A stretch of 41,852 nucleotides of DNA from K189A clade bacterium (GTDB lineage Bacteria > Pseudomonadota > Gammaproteobacteria > Pseudomonadales > Azotimanducaceae). Below the pieces are notes generated by a model that did no database searches, had not been told where the DNA came from, and saw only the letters and a program-made list of their open reading frames with translations. The DNA lies in the NCBI GenBank assembly GCA_902613475.1, contig CACMHG010000016.1, forward strand, positions 1 to 41,852, read 5' to 3'. This document shows positions 8,641 to 16,985 of this stretch, in pieces. How positions within the stretch are numbered: position 1 is the first letter of the stretch; every line of letters begins with the position of its first letter. A program made the translations under genes and the position numbers.

Positions 8641-10050
8641 TTGAACCATAGCCTGAGAGACAGGGCATCTGTAGACGATGCGAAAAAAGTGAGCTGGATG
8701 ACCGTTGTTGGTTATGGTTCAGGTGACTTTGGATTCAACCTGTATTTCGCGGGTCTGAACTTATATCTGCTTTACTACTACACCGATGTCCTAAACATCG
8801 ACCCCGCCCTCGCCGGGCTCATCATCATGCTGCCCGTCATCTGGGACGGGGTGTCTGACCCGCTAATGGGGTGGATCGTCACACGGACGCGGTCGCGTTT
8901 CGGTAAGTTCCGACCATATATCTTATTTGGAGCCCCACTAATGGGGTTCAGTTTTGTCGGTATGTTCGCTGCACCGATCTGGTTTCCGGATCAGGTGATC
9001 ATTGCGTGTCTGGTGTCCCATACCCTCTTCCGTTCAGCCTACACCGTAACCTCAGTACCCTATTCCTCCCTTGCTGCAGCCCTAACTCACAACAGTCAGG
9101 AACGCGGCACGATGGCCGGCGTCAGAATGATGGCTGCGATGATCGGCGGCATTGTTACCGCGGCTACTATGCTCGAACTGGCGAGTTACTTAGGTAACGG
9201 TGATATGCGACAGGGTTTTGTGCAGGTCGCCATCGTTTACGCGCTGCTATCTTCTGTGATGATGGTCGTGATTTTCTTCACCACGTCAGAAGAAGTCAGC
9301 CTCGCAAGCCCCGAACCTGTCACAAGTCGGCAAACGCTTCTTTTTCTGAGCCACAATCGCGCATTCTGGATTTTATGCGGCGCCTCCTTCGTCGGCGTTA
9401 TCGGCTCCGCTATCGGCGGCAAATCAATCGTTTACTACATCAGCTACTATGCCGGCCATCCCGAAAGCGTGTCTAACGTGATGTCAGTCGGGATATTGGG
9501 CGCGGGTATCGGTATTCCACTTTGGACACTAACAGCAAGACACCTTTCGAAAAGATGGGTTTGGGTTATCGGAACGAGCGGCGCCGTGTTGTTAAACCTA
9601 GCGCTATTTTTTTCCGACGCGAAAGCAGTGGCAACATTATCTGTGCTGGCTTTTTGCAATGGCGCTATGGGCGGTGCGGTGGCTGTCATGTTCTGGTCTA
9701 TGCTGCCGGATACCGTGGAATATGGGCAGTGGCGCAGTCGAGTCCGTGACGATGGCATCGTATTTGGGCTAAGCCAGTTGATCAGCAAGGCGGGCTCTGG
9801 CCTTGGTGTCGGGATGATCGGTATGGTCCTGAGCGTCATTGGCTATACGGCCGGTGTCGATCAATCCGCGGAAACGTTGCAGGGTATTCGCGCAACCGCC
9901 TTCCTAATTCCTGCGGTTGCGAGCGCTCTCTCAGCCTTGATTATTCTGTTTTATCCGCTGGACATGCAGCTTCATTCACGAATCGTGCGAGCGTTAGAGC
10001 ATAGGGAAAAAGCAGCGCGAAGAGAGTACAGGATTCCGCCGCTTCCTTAA
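8641..10050 (+). CDS. GPH-family MFS symporter
   Basis: A 469-residue, about 12-helix membrane protein. The MelB-type loop is visible at residues 69-92: DGVSDPLMG, then TRTRSRFGKFRP. Start is a TTG at 8641 with an AGAGAAG site about 9 nt upstream; an ATG at 8698 inside the first helix region would be too short. It probably imports a glycoside, sugar acid or other small solute with a cation. It is divergent from the PhyH gene (8387) with a 253-base gap, so a shared regulator is plausible. It converges with the FAD monooxygenase that ends at 10152. It is only distantly similar to the symporter at 1990-3441. Confidence 0.88.
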   Translation: MNHSLRDRASVDDAKKVSWMTVVGYGSGDFGFNLYFAGLNLYLLYYYTDVLNIDPALAGLIIMLPVIWDGVSDPLMGWIVTRTRSRFGKFRPYILFGAPLMGFSFVGMFAAPIWFPDQVIIACLVSHTLFRSAYTVTSVPYSSLAAALTHNSQERGTMAGVRMMAAMIGGIVTAATMLELASYLGNGDMRQGFVQVAIVYALLSSVMMVVIFFTTSEEVSLASPEPVTSRQTLLFLSHNRAFWILCGASFVGVIGSAIGGKSIVYYISYYAGHPESVSNVMSVGILGAGIGIPLWTLTARHLSKRWVWVIGTSGAVLLNLALFFSDAKAVATLSVLAFCNGAMGGAVAVMFWSMLPDTVEYGQWRSRVRDDGIVFGLSQLISKAGSGLGVGMIGMVLSVIGYTAGVDQSAETLQGIRATAFLIPAVASALSALIILFYPLDMQLHSRIVRALEHREKAARREYRIPPLP

Positions 10051-10111
10051 TCAATATTCAGAACCGTCTCGCAGCTAAATAGGCGTCGCAGTAGACAGGG
10101 GTGCGATCGGT

Positions 10112-10130
10112 TTTTGCAGGTGTTGCGGAT
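10112..10130 (+). repeat. Partial copy of the palindromic repeat end
   Basis: The segment reads TTTTGCAGGTGTTGCGGAT and matches the right end of the palindromic element at 40141-40155, and less closely that at 22370-22380. Only this end is present here, so it is a relic or a chance match to a short motif. Confidence 0.35.
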
Positions 10131-10144
10131 GTCACCAGACATCC
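10127..10144. terminator. Hairpin between convergent genes
   Basis: GGATGTC-ACCA-GACATCC is a perfect 7-bp hairpin placed between the converging symporter (ends 10050) and monooxygenase (ends 10152). There is no long T-run, so intrinsic termination is plausible but unproven. Confidence 0.45.
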
Positions 10145-10151
10145 TTATCGA

Positions 10152-11378
10152 CTAAATTTCAGTTTGCCAACGAACTGATGTGACACCCATTAGCATCTGC
10201 TGAAAATTAGGGTCAAAAGACGCGTCAATCTCGCGACCAGATCCGATTTTTTGTGCCACTGAAAATGCTGCCCGCATCCAAATTGATTCATTCAGCATTA
10301 TTTTAGGGCCTCTTGCCTGCATGGTTTGAATGGGCACAACTTCGTTCATACGTTCTCTTTCGTTACCCTGGCACACGGCCAAAAGCCCGTCCGTGTCGAC
10401 GGGCTTTTCCAATGCGGGAATCAAGTGATTCGCCGCGACGATAGCATCGCGTATCGCAATGTTAAGTCCTTGGCCGCCCACAGGTGACATGGTGTGTGCC
10501 GCATCGCCAAGCAGCAGCATACCGGGACCACTCCACTCATCTGCTCGATCAGCAACGGTGCTCAATAAAAAAGGCCGAGCGTCGCCAAAATCGGCACTCA
10601 AAAGTGTCTCGGCGACCTCTGCGTCAAGATAGCGAGTTATTAGCTCGACGAGCGCTTTTGTTCCAAGTTCCCGAAGGGTCTTGAAGGAGCCCTTGGGAAT
10701 GATGAAACCGACCTGAACGCAGCCATCGTAAGTTGGTGCAACTATGACCAACCGACCACGACCGATATAGAAGTGTACTGAATGGGTAACGTTACGAGGT
10801 TGGCAGCGCAGCTTTAACCAGACGATATCCATGGGAAGCGTATCCGCTTGCGCCTGTATTCCAGATTTAGCCCGAACGATTGAGGTACGACCGTCGCAGC
10901 CCACCACTAAATCAGATCTCAGTTTTCCATGGGTATCCGTTGTGACACCGATCACATGATCGCTCTCTTGCAGCAAATTCTTTACACGCGTTCCCCGTAG
11001 AAGCGTGAAGTTCGGAAAATCTGCCGCCTTCTTCACCAACATTTCTAACAATTGAGGTTGCGACACCCAGCGAGGGCTGCGCTTGGCAACCTTTGCTGGA
11101 TTCACAAGGGGAGTGACGAACGGCTTTCGATTTATAAAAATTCGAAACCTTTCTATCTCTACTTGACCAACTTTTTCAAAATCTTCCCAGAGGCCGATTT
11201 GGTGCAGCGGTTCAAGGCCACTTGGCATAAGTAACTCGCCGCGAAATTCTCTAGAAAAATCTTTGTGCCTCTCGATGAGTGTTGTGCTGATACCAGCCCG
11301 AGATAACAGAAAGGCCAAAACGGCACCCGCGGGACCGGCACCGGTGATAATTACCTTGGGCGATGTTGTGTTCGACAT
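10152..11378 (-). CDS. FAD-dependent aromatic-type monooxygenase (PHBH/UbiH-like)
   Basis: A 408-residue flavoprotein monooxygenase. N-terminal Rossmann motif GAGPAG at 13-18, the CDG motif (161-163) that contacts FAD and NAD(P)H, and the GDAAH motif at 291-295 followed by PVGGQGLN are all in place. These are the three signatures of class A flavin hydroxylases, which insert one oxygen into aromatic or polyketide rings using NAD(P)H. I chose ATG 11378 (AAGG just upstream) because the reading frame extends further 5' without any family similarity. The SDR gene on the same strand ends about 330 bases upstream, so the two may be functionally linked. Substrate unknown. Confidence 0.88.
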   Translation of the reverse strand: MSNTTSPKVIITGAGPAGAVLAFLLSRAGISTTLIERHKDFSREFRGELLMPSGLEPLHQIGLWEDFEKVGQVEIERFRIFINRKPFVTPLVNPAKVAKRSPRWVSQPQLLEMLVKKAADFPNFTLLRGTRVKNLLQESDHVIGVTTDTHGKLRSDLVVGCDGRTSIVRAKSGIQAQADTLPMDIVWLKLRCQPRNVTHSVHFYIGRGRLVIVAPTYDGCVQVGFIIPKGSFKTLRELGTKALVELITRYLDAEVAETLLSADFGDARPFLLSTVADRADEWSGPGMLLLGDAAHTMSPVGGQGLNIAIRDAIVAANHLIPALEKPVDTDGLLAVCQGNERERMNEVVPIQTMQARGPKIMLNESIWMRAAFSVAQKIGSGREIDASFDPNFQQMLMGVTSVRWQTEI

Positions 11379-11708
11379 AGACCTTAAATTCTCTGAAATG
11401 GCGTGGCTTAGCGATTTGCGCAGAGTTAAATAGTCAAAGAAATATACTAAGCCTCTTGCTGCGAAGAGCTCTAGGGTTGCAGGGAGGCCAACATGCGTCA
11501 CGCCATCCGTTAGCGCCAACCCAGCTATTGAGTGTTCACAGTTCTCGCCTTACTTGGTCGCGTAAGCGTCATCACTCTGAGAGCAAAAATAGCCTCGCTT
11601 TGACGTATTTACAAACGAACCATGAGCTATGCAATCGCCCTGAGAGGCGTTCACCCCTACTCCCCAGGGCCGCAGATATTCTTCTCGCGGTTTCAACCAA
11701 GACTTTGT
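11379..11708. other. Intergenic stretch upstream of the monooxygenase
   Basis: About 330 bases between the SDR stop and the monooxygenase start, both on the minus strand. No supported gene; presumably leader and promoter of the monooxygenase. Confidence 0.45.
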
Positions 11709-12692
11709 CTAGTCGTTCCTTTTTGCGACAGCTTCATACTTCTCGGCGAATTTTCCAGAGAAATCCTCAAAGAAACCTACTTCGTATGCCGCCTCGGGAT
11801 CCGCTCTAACGAATTTGTCCAAGAGTTTCGCATCTTCCCCGACTAATATTCGCCACCGTTTTTCCCTTACGCCCTTCAAGATCGTCGCCGCCGCATCTTC
11901 GGCGGTCATCAAAGCGTTGTCCCGAAACGCTTTGGCCTGCTCCGCAAGCATTTGCCTGATGTGATCGTCCGGAACATTATCAACTGGGTGCCCCTGTTCC
12001 AGAAAGAAATTACGCCAAAAAGCGATCTCATCGTCGCTCCACTCCTCATTGTCACCCTCGCGAAGAAGCGCGCGCGAGTTGATTGAAATAGACGTGCCAA
12101 TATGGCCTGGCATAACCACGGAGCAACCGATATGTGGCGCGTTTAAACGTAAATCTGTGATCAACGCTTCAGTGAAACCTTTCACCGCGAATTTTGCTGC
12201 GGAGTAAGCGGTATGAGCCACACGCGGCCCGATGGACGCCCAAAATCCATTGATCGAGCTCGTGTTTATTATGTGCGCTTCCTTACTTGCTTTGAGCATT
12301 GGCAGAAAAGTGATGCACCCGTAGTACACGCCATACCAACACACATTAAATGTGCGCTCCCATTGACGCCTTCGATCCTGATTTACAAAACCGCCGCCGC
12401 CCGCGATACCGGCGTTGTTGAAGAGCAAATCTATATGCTCACTTCCATGCTGAACGGCGACCTCCTCTCGAAACCTCAATTGCTGTTCCTCGTCTGATAC
12501 ATCGCAAATATGCGTTGTTACTTGACCGGTGCCTTTTTTCTCCGCCAGCGCCTTGGTTTCTAGCAAGTTTTCTTCGATTACATCACAAGTGGCAACGTGC
12601 GCGCCTGCAGAAATCAGTTGGCAAACTAGTTCACGTCCCATGCCAGTCCCGCCACCGGTAACGACCGCAATTTTTCCGTCAAAACTTTCCAT
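11709..12692 (-). CDS. Short-chain dehydrogenase/reductase (SDR)
   Basis: A 327-residue classical SDR. Cofactor motif TGGGTGMG at 12-19, NNAG at 93-96, a Ser in the TSSINGF segment near 145-151 and the catalytic Y163xxxK167 are present. D38 (TCDV) after the second strand suggests preference for NAD(H) over NADP(H). Start ATG 12692 is fixed by AGGAGA 7 nt upstream; the frame extends further 5' without similarity. The C-terminus is about 60 residues longer than the minimal SDR. It lies upstream of, and co-oriented with, the FAD monooxygenase, so the pair could oxidise a hydroxylated product. The substrate is not predictable. Confidence 0.88.
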   Translation of the reverse strand: MESFDGKIAVVTGGGTGMGRELVCQLISAGAHVATCDVIEENLLETKALAEKKGTGQVTTHICDVSDEEQQLRFREEVAVQHGSEHIDLLFNNAGIAGGGGFVNQDRRRQWERTFNVCWYGVYYGCITFLPMLKASKEAHIINTSSINGFWASIGPRVAHTAYSAAKFAVKGFTEALITDLRLNAPHIGCSVVMPGHIGTSISINSRALLREGDNEEWSDDEIAFWRNFFLEQGHPVDNVPDDHIRQMLAEQAKAFRDNALMTAEDAAATILKGVREKRWRILVGEDAKLLDKFVRADPEAAYEVGFFEDFSGKFAEKYEAVAKRND

Positions 12693-12816
12693 ATTGGAAT
12701 CTCCTCTTCTTGTAGTTTTTGTGAGTAAAGAGTTGTAACAGACACCAAAAGGTATCAAAACGAGATGCTAACTTACCTAGTAGCCGCAATCGTCTGCTCA
12801 GCTCACCGCAGTAGGA

Positions 12817-12890
12817 GTGTTCTTTTGCCTGCTTCTCGCGCCAGTTTTTGTAGCGCTAGCGAGAGGTGTTCGGGGCTGAGCTAGTGGCCA
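12817..12890 (-). pseudogene. Fragment of an HGGxSTG-type small gene
   Basis: The reverse strand translates as NTSR-stop-RYKNWREKQAKE, closely matching the NTKHGHYKNWRKKQAKE part of the gene at 26673-26957. An in-frame TAG and the lack of both ends show it is a relic. Confidence 0.6.
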
Positions 12891-12955
12891 ACCTTGGGTG
12901 GTGCACGGCCATCGTGCAGTAGACATCAGATGAGGCTAACGTCTTATCTAAGCGA

Positions 12956-12981
12956 ACTTTCACTTACGTTTTTGTGAAAGT
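12956..12981. repeat. Inverted repeat / hairpin
   Basis: ACTTTCAC at 12956-12963 and GTGAAAGT at 12974-12981 are perfect inverted copies around a 10-nt spacer. It could be an operator or a terminator-like hairpin; nothing else identifies it. Confidence 0.35.
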
Positions 12982-13343
12982 GCTTCCAGGAATCCATGCT
13001 ACCGAGCCTCGCCTGAATGGCCTTGCGTTATTTGCGCGGATTGGTGTGCAGACAGCGATCCGACAGGATCATCGATGTCTCGCTTCGCCGTGCATATCAG
13101 CAAACAGCAACCGCGATGTGTGGCCGCCTTTGAGCATGTGCCTGCCTAGATGATAGCCTACAGCGAAAAATGGTCGGGGCCGTGCACCTGTATGGGCGAC
13201 TGTTTGATTGGGATGTATCAGAGCAATGGTTGTAAAAACGCAGCGCGGTAAGTTGAACATTGCCGATAGCGTGGCCGACTTCTGCAACGACTCAGCAAAA
13301 TCAGGAACAATTCTCTATCAATAGCGAGCTTCAGTAAGACTAT

Positions 13344-14483
13344 ATGCAAGATAATTTTGACTTTGTCGTTTTTGGAGCAGGAATCGCCGGATTGTCGGCC
13401 GCCTACTTCCTCTCCCAGTCTGCCAGGGTTGCAGTTATCGAACGCGAAGCCACTCCTGGCTGTCATGCTTCGGGGCGCTCTGCAGCAGTGTTTATCGAGG
13501 CTTACGACAACCCCACCGTTAGCGATTTATCGCTGCAATCGAAGCCTTTCTTTAGCTCTCCCCCTGCAGGGTTCACCGACTACCCACTGGTGCAACCTCT
13601 CGGCGGACTGATGCTTATCCGGCCTGATGAAACGACCGCAGCCGCCGATTATCTTGCAAAATGGTCAGAGCGTTGCCCAAAACTTGGCTTAATAACGACA
13701 AAGGAAGCCGTTGAGCGAGTGCCTATACTCAAACGTTCAGCGATTGCCGGTGCTATTTATGATCCAAACTTGATGGCAATAGATACAAATCAGCTCATGC
13801 AGTGTTTCCTTCGCGGAATAAGGAAAAATGGTGGCAAGCTATTTTGTAATACTGATGTTCGCTTAACGCGCACTCCTGCCAATCTTTGGCAGGTGAGCGG
13901 CGCGGATATCAGTTTCGCATCGCCAACGCTCATTAACGCGGGCGGTGCATGGGCAAATGACATCGCAAACAGCGCGGGCATCGCAACGCTTCCGATAACG
14001 CCATGTCGGCGCACCGCGTTTATCATTGACATAGCTACAGCCGGCTTCGGTGGCAAAGCTCCGCCTTGGCCAATGGTGCGCACGTTGAGGCAGTATCTTT
14101 ACTTCAAACCAGAAGATCCGGGACTCCTTATTAGTCCACAAGATGAAACGCCAGCACCAGCTTGCGATGCCCAACCGGAGGAACTCGATATTGCAATAGC
14201 TGCAAATCGTTTCGAAATTCTTTGCCAATTCAAGGTGTCCTCGATAAAGAGCAGCTGGGCGGGTTTGCGGTCGATCACACCCGATCGATGTCCATTGATT
14301 GGCCCATCTGACGACGAGCAATTTATCTGGCTTGCAGGTCAGGGTGGCGCAGGGTTTCAGACCAGTCCCGCTGTGGGGCAGCTTATTGCTGACGTACTTT
14401 TACACGGCAAGACCGTGCCGAAAGATGTGGACCCAAAACGATTCACCGGTCAGGAGAACGCTTCTGAACTTCAAGCTCAATAA
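13344..14483 (+). CDS. FAD-dependent oxidoreductase (DAO family, D-amino-acid/glycine oxidase-like)
   Basis: A 379-residue DAO-fold flavoprotein. The dinucleotide-binding motif GAGIAG is at 11-16, an acidic residue ends the second strand (VIERE), and the C-terminal WLAGQGGAGFQTSPA segment is the usual FAD-contacting motif of this family. Members oxidise amines such as D-amino acids, glycine or sarcosine. It is the first gene of a compact plus-strand operon: the amidase start overlaps its 3' end and an LD-carboxypeptidase follows 3 nt later. These neighbours release peptide and D-alanine from peptidoglycan, so a D-amino-acid substrate fits, though that is inference. The ribosome site is weak. 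Confidence 0.85.
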   Translation: MQDNFDFVVFGAGIAGLSAAYFLSQSARVAVIEREATPGCHASGRSAAVFIEAYDNPTVSDLSLQSKPFFSSPPAGFTDYPLVQPLGGLMLIRPDETTAAADYLAKWSERCPKLGLITTKEAVERVPILKRSAIAGAIYDPNLMAIDTNQLMQCFLRGIRKNGGKLFCNTDVRLTRTPANLWQVSGADISFASPTLINAGGAWANDIANSAGIATLPITPCRRTAFIIDIATAGFGGKAPPWPMVRTLRQYLYFKPEDPGLLISPQDETPAPACDAQPEELDIAIAANRFEILCQFKVSSIKSSWAGLRSITPDRCPLIGPSDDEQFIWLAGQGGAGFQTSPAVGQLIADVLLHGKTVPKDVDPKRFTGQENASELQAQ

Positions 14484-15324
14484 CCTCGTTGTCTGCGCCT
14501 TTGTTGGACTTCTGTGTGGCTGCGCCAACAGCCCCTATACTTTGTTACCCTCCGAAAACTTTGACTCGCGGGTACGCCACATCGTTATTCACTACACGTC
14601 GGAGAATCTACAAAAGAGTATCGAGATCCTAACCAAACCCTCATCGAATTCAGTCAGTTCGCACTACCTCGTAGAGCAATCAGAAGGAAACGGTGGGCTA
14701 AAAGACCCGATAAGAACTTACCGGTTAGTGGCAGAACGCGATAGGGCCTGGCATGCAGGCCGCAGCTATTGGCATGGCCAACACGATCTGAACTTCAGTT
14801 CGATTGGTATAGAGATCGTGAATGAGTCAGGGTGCGATGCTCCCATAGAGTCACTGGCCAATAGCGAAACCTTTTATGATTCTTGTCGGTTTGAGCCCTT
14901 TTCTGATGAGCAAATTCGCGCCGTGATTTCCTTGCTTCAAGACATATTGCGGCGACACCCCGAAATCAAACCTATAAATATAGTAGGGCACTCCGACATT
15001 GCGCCTAATCGAAAAGTCGATCCGGGGCCGACTTTTCCGTGGAAGACGTTGTACGACAGCGGCATCGGTACCTGGTATGACGAAGAAGACATAGCGTACT
15101 TCAAAAGCTCTTTCGCAAAAAAAGGGCAACCTAGCGTTCTTGAGGTACAGACGAAGCTCGCAAACATTGGTTACAAGTTAGAATTGAGTGGGGTACAAGA
15201 TTTGCCGTCACAGTTTGCAGTTCGGGCCTTTCAGGCGAGATATACACCCGAGCATATGGACGGTTTCCTCGATAATGAAACCAACGCCGCAATCTTTGCT
15301 ATAGAAAAAAAGTACAGGCAGTAA
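14425..15324 (+). CDS. amiD: N-acetylmuramoyl-L-alanine amidase lipoprotein (AmiD-like)
   Basis: A 299-residue amidase_2 (AmpD-fold) enzyme that would cleave the bond between MurNAc and the stem peptide. Zinc-ligand candidates are the His of VIHYTS, and the His of NIVGHSD followed by KVDPGP, as in AmpD. A lipobox (GLLCGC) near the N-terminus predicts an outer-membrane-type lipoprotein. The C-terminal 65 residues form a peptidoglycan-binding domain (LEVQTKLANIGY then AVRAFQARY), the layout of E. coli AmiD. The start is uncertain: ATG 14425 gives a long n-region, whereas a CTG at 14464 has AGGAG at 7 nt and a neater signal peptide. Either way the gene overlaps the upstream oxidoreductase, indicating translational coupling. 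Confidence 0.86.
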   Translation: MWTQNDSPVRRTLLNFKLNNLVVCAFVGLLCGCANSPYTLLPSENFDSRVRHIVIHYTSENLQKSIEILTKPSSNSVSSHYLVEQSEGNGGLKDPIRTYRLVAERDRAWHAGRSYWHGQHDLNFSSIGIEIVNESGCDAPIESLANSETFYDSCRFEPFSDEQIRAVISLLQDILRRHPEIKPINIVGHSDIAPNRKVDPGPTFPWKTLYDSGIGTWYDEEDIAYFKSSFAKKGQPSVLEVQTKLANIGYKLELSGVQDLPSQFAVRAFQARYTPEHMDGFLDNETNAAIFAIEKKYRQ

Positions 15325-15327
15325 CTC

Positions 15328-16374
15328 ATGCAGCGTCGGAGATTTCTTGGCTCGTGTCTGGCGACCGCAGGCGGATTCTTAAGAGCGCCATTAGGGCACA
15401 CACAGTCCAACCTCAGCGAATATGCGCCACTGCTTGCGCGCCGGCTCACGCGCGGCATGAAAGTTGGTGTTGTAGCACCTTCGAGTGCCCCTTTCGAACA
15501 AGAAGTTATTAGGTTTGCCCTCGATATCGTGGAGTCCTTGGGCTTTGTTGCAGTACCGGGCGAGCACCTATTCAAGCGCAAGGGCTATCTCGCCGGCGAG
15601 GATGCTCAACGCGCTGAGGACTTTAATACAATGTTTGCCCTTAGCGATATTGACGCCGTCTTTTGTATTCGAGGAGGTTACGGTGCGATGCGCATTTTGC
15701 CGTCAATTGATTACGACACGATAGCTGCGAACCCGAAAGTGTTGATGGGTTACAGCGACGTCACTGCTCTACTAAATGCTGTTCAACGAACAACTGGCTT
15801 GATCACCTTCCATGGGCCGATGGCCCATGCACCCTTCACGGATTATGCCTACGGGTCCTTCGAATCGGTGCTGATGTCGCACCAACGAAGTCTAAATTTG
15901 GCAGCACCGCCGCCTTTTGAAACAGCGCCTGGCAAAGTGGAACGTGACAATCGGTTGCATACGATTGCCGGCGGCAAGGCTTCGGGGCATTTGGTCGGTG
16001 GCAATCTATCCCTTGTCGCCGCGACGCTCGGCACCCCGTACGAGGCATTGCTGGATGGAGCGGTGCTCGCCTTAGAGGATGTAGACGAGTCCCCATACCG
16101 GATAGATCGCATGCTAACGCATCTGATGCTCGCCGGCGTGTTCGAGCGAATCAATGGCATTGTGCTTGGTAAGTTTACCGATTCAGAGGCAGACGGACCG
16201 TCGCTGAGTCTCGGCAGCGTCTTCGCCGACCGCTTGGGTCAACTTGGCCTACCTGTGCTTAGAGGCCTGATGATTGGGCACGTGCCTGACCAAGCCACCG
16301 TGCCCATCGGAGCCAAAGTGGTGCTTGATGCCGACGCGCAAACATTGACCACGGCCGGTCCCTATCTGGTTTGA
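15328..16374 (+). CDS. ldcA: LD-carboxypeptidase (LdcA family), exported
   Basis: A 348-residue S66-family peptidase. The catalytic Ser lies in GYSDVTALL (near 142-150), the Glu in LEDVDESPYRIDRML and the His in GHVPDQATVPIG. These enzymes remove the terminal D-alanine from tetrapeptide muropeptides. The N-terminus MQRRRFLGS followed by a hydrophobic stretch looks like a twin-arginine or Sec signal, so this copy appears to be exported, unlike cytosolic LdcA of E. coli. It starts 3 nt after the amidase stop. With the amidase and FAD oxidoreductase it makes a plausible muropeptide-to-D-alanine-to-oxidation pathway. Confidence 0.88.
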   Translation: MQRRRFLGSCLATAGGFLRAPLGHTQSNLSEYAPLLARRLTRGMKVGVVAPSSAPFEQEVIRFALDIVESLGFVAVPGEHLFKRKGYLAGEDAQRAEDFNTMFALSDIDAVFCIRGGYGAMRILPSIDYDTIAANPKVLMGYSDVTALLNAVQRTTGLITFHGPMAHAPFTDYAYGSFESVLMSHQRSLNLAAPPPFETAPGKVERDNRLHTIAGGKASGHLVGGNLSLVAATLGTPYEALLDGAVLALEDVDESPYRIDRMLTHLMLAGVFERINGIVLGKFTDSEADGPSLSLGSVFADRLGQLGLPVLRGLMIGHVPDQATVPIGAKVVLDADAQTLTTAGPYLV

Positions 16375-16985
16375 TCTAATCGCCGAGCTAAGAGCCGTTA
16401 CGTTAGTCACATAAGCCTTTCATATCGATTCACCTAGCTCTGAATCTCACTCACTAGCAGCGATTGGCATCTTTCCTAAAAAGCGGCCCTGCTGCGAAAA
16501 AATTCCCCGATAGAAACTTGTGCCTGAATATTGCAACAAGCTTCATTAAGCCGAGCTGAACAAATCCAGCGTTCTGCTGCTAGCTTTTTCAGCAATGGCC
16601 TCAGGATAAACGGGAGAATAAAGTACGCACCCGCCGTGCATTGCGCCTTTATCAAGCTCAATTTCGGTCTCTAATCCGCGCTGTACGCCCCACGATAAGC
16701 CCACCCATGCAATAGGGGTGTATTGTCTGTCCCTCATTAAAAATTTAAGCGCGAGCTCAGAGTTACAGCCTTTCTCGCCCTAGCTAACACCCGTTTTTCA
16801 GTATCAGCAGTCTTTGGCGTTGCTAGACCGCAGGGCACGCTGAAAAGGTGGGAGAGGTCATTGGCAGCCTGCCGCATTTCCCCGACTGAACAAACGTTTG
16901 GGACTGTTACAACTTTCTTTGTCTATCGTCTGATCAAAAGCCGACCCACAGCGCTTTTCAATGCAAAAAAGCACAAAATCCCAGC
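16375..16985. other. Intergenic region with a mobile-element-like relic
   Basis: About 610 bases after the LD-carboxypeptidase. The part at 16719-16836 is a diverged copy of the repeat at 22175-22292. Short minus-strand ORFs (for example 16546-16737) read into the TGTCTGTCCC motif and may be remains of a transposase-type gene, but no domain is recognisable. Confidence 0.45.
16719..16836 (+). repeat. TGTCTGTCCCT-type dispersed repeat, copy 1
   Basis: The segment shares with 22175-22292 an ordered set of blocks: TTGTCTGTCCCT, a TAAxxCGC block, a TTTTTCAG block, and TTTGGCGTT followed by AGACC. The TGTCTGTCCC end is often found beside REP-associated or IS200-like transposase genes in gammaproteobacteria, but none is intact here. 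Confidence 0.5.

Larger units (their letters stand above)
12693..13343. other. Intergenic region with a relic and an inverted repeat
   Basis: About 650 bases between divergent genes. It contains the HGGxSTG gene fragment at 12817-12890 and the inverted repeat at 12956-12981. The rest has no supported gene. Promoters of the SDR and of the 13344 operon must lie at its two ends. Confidence 0.5.

Noticed and set aside
13863..14321. 152-codon antisense ORF within the FAD oxidoreductase.
   Set aside because: It is a frame shadow of a well-supported gene with no independent motif or ribosome site.
16863..16985. Possible fifth selenocysteine codon: UGA at 16887 upstream and in frame with the 16986 protein.
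   Set aside because: The sequence before the UGA is part of a repeat relic, there is no UxxC or similar motif around it, and no convincing upstream start or hairpin.
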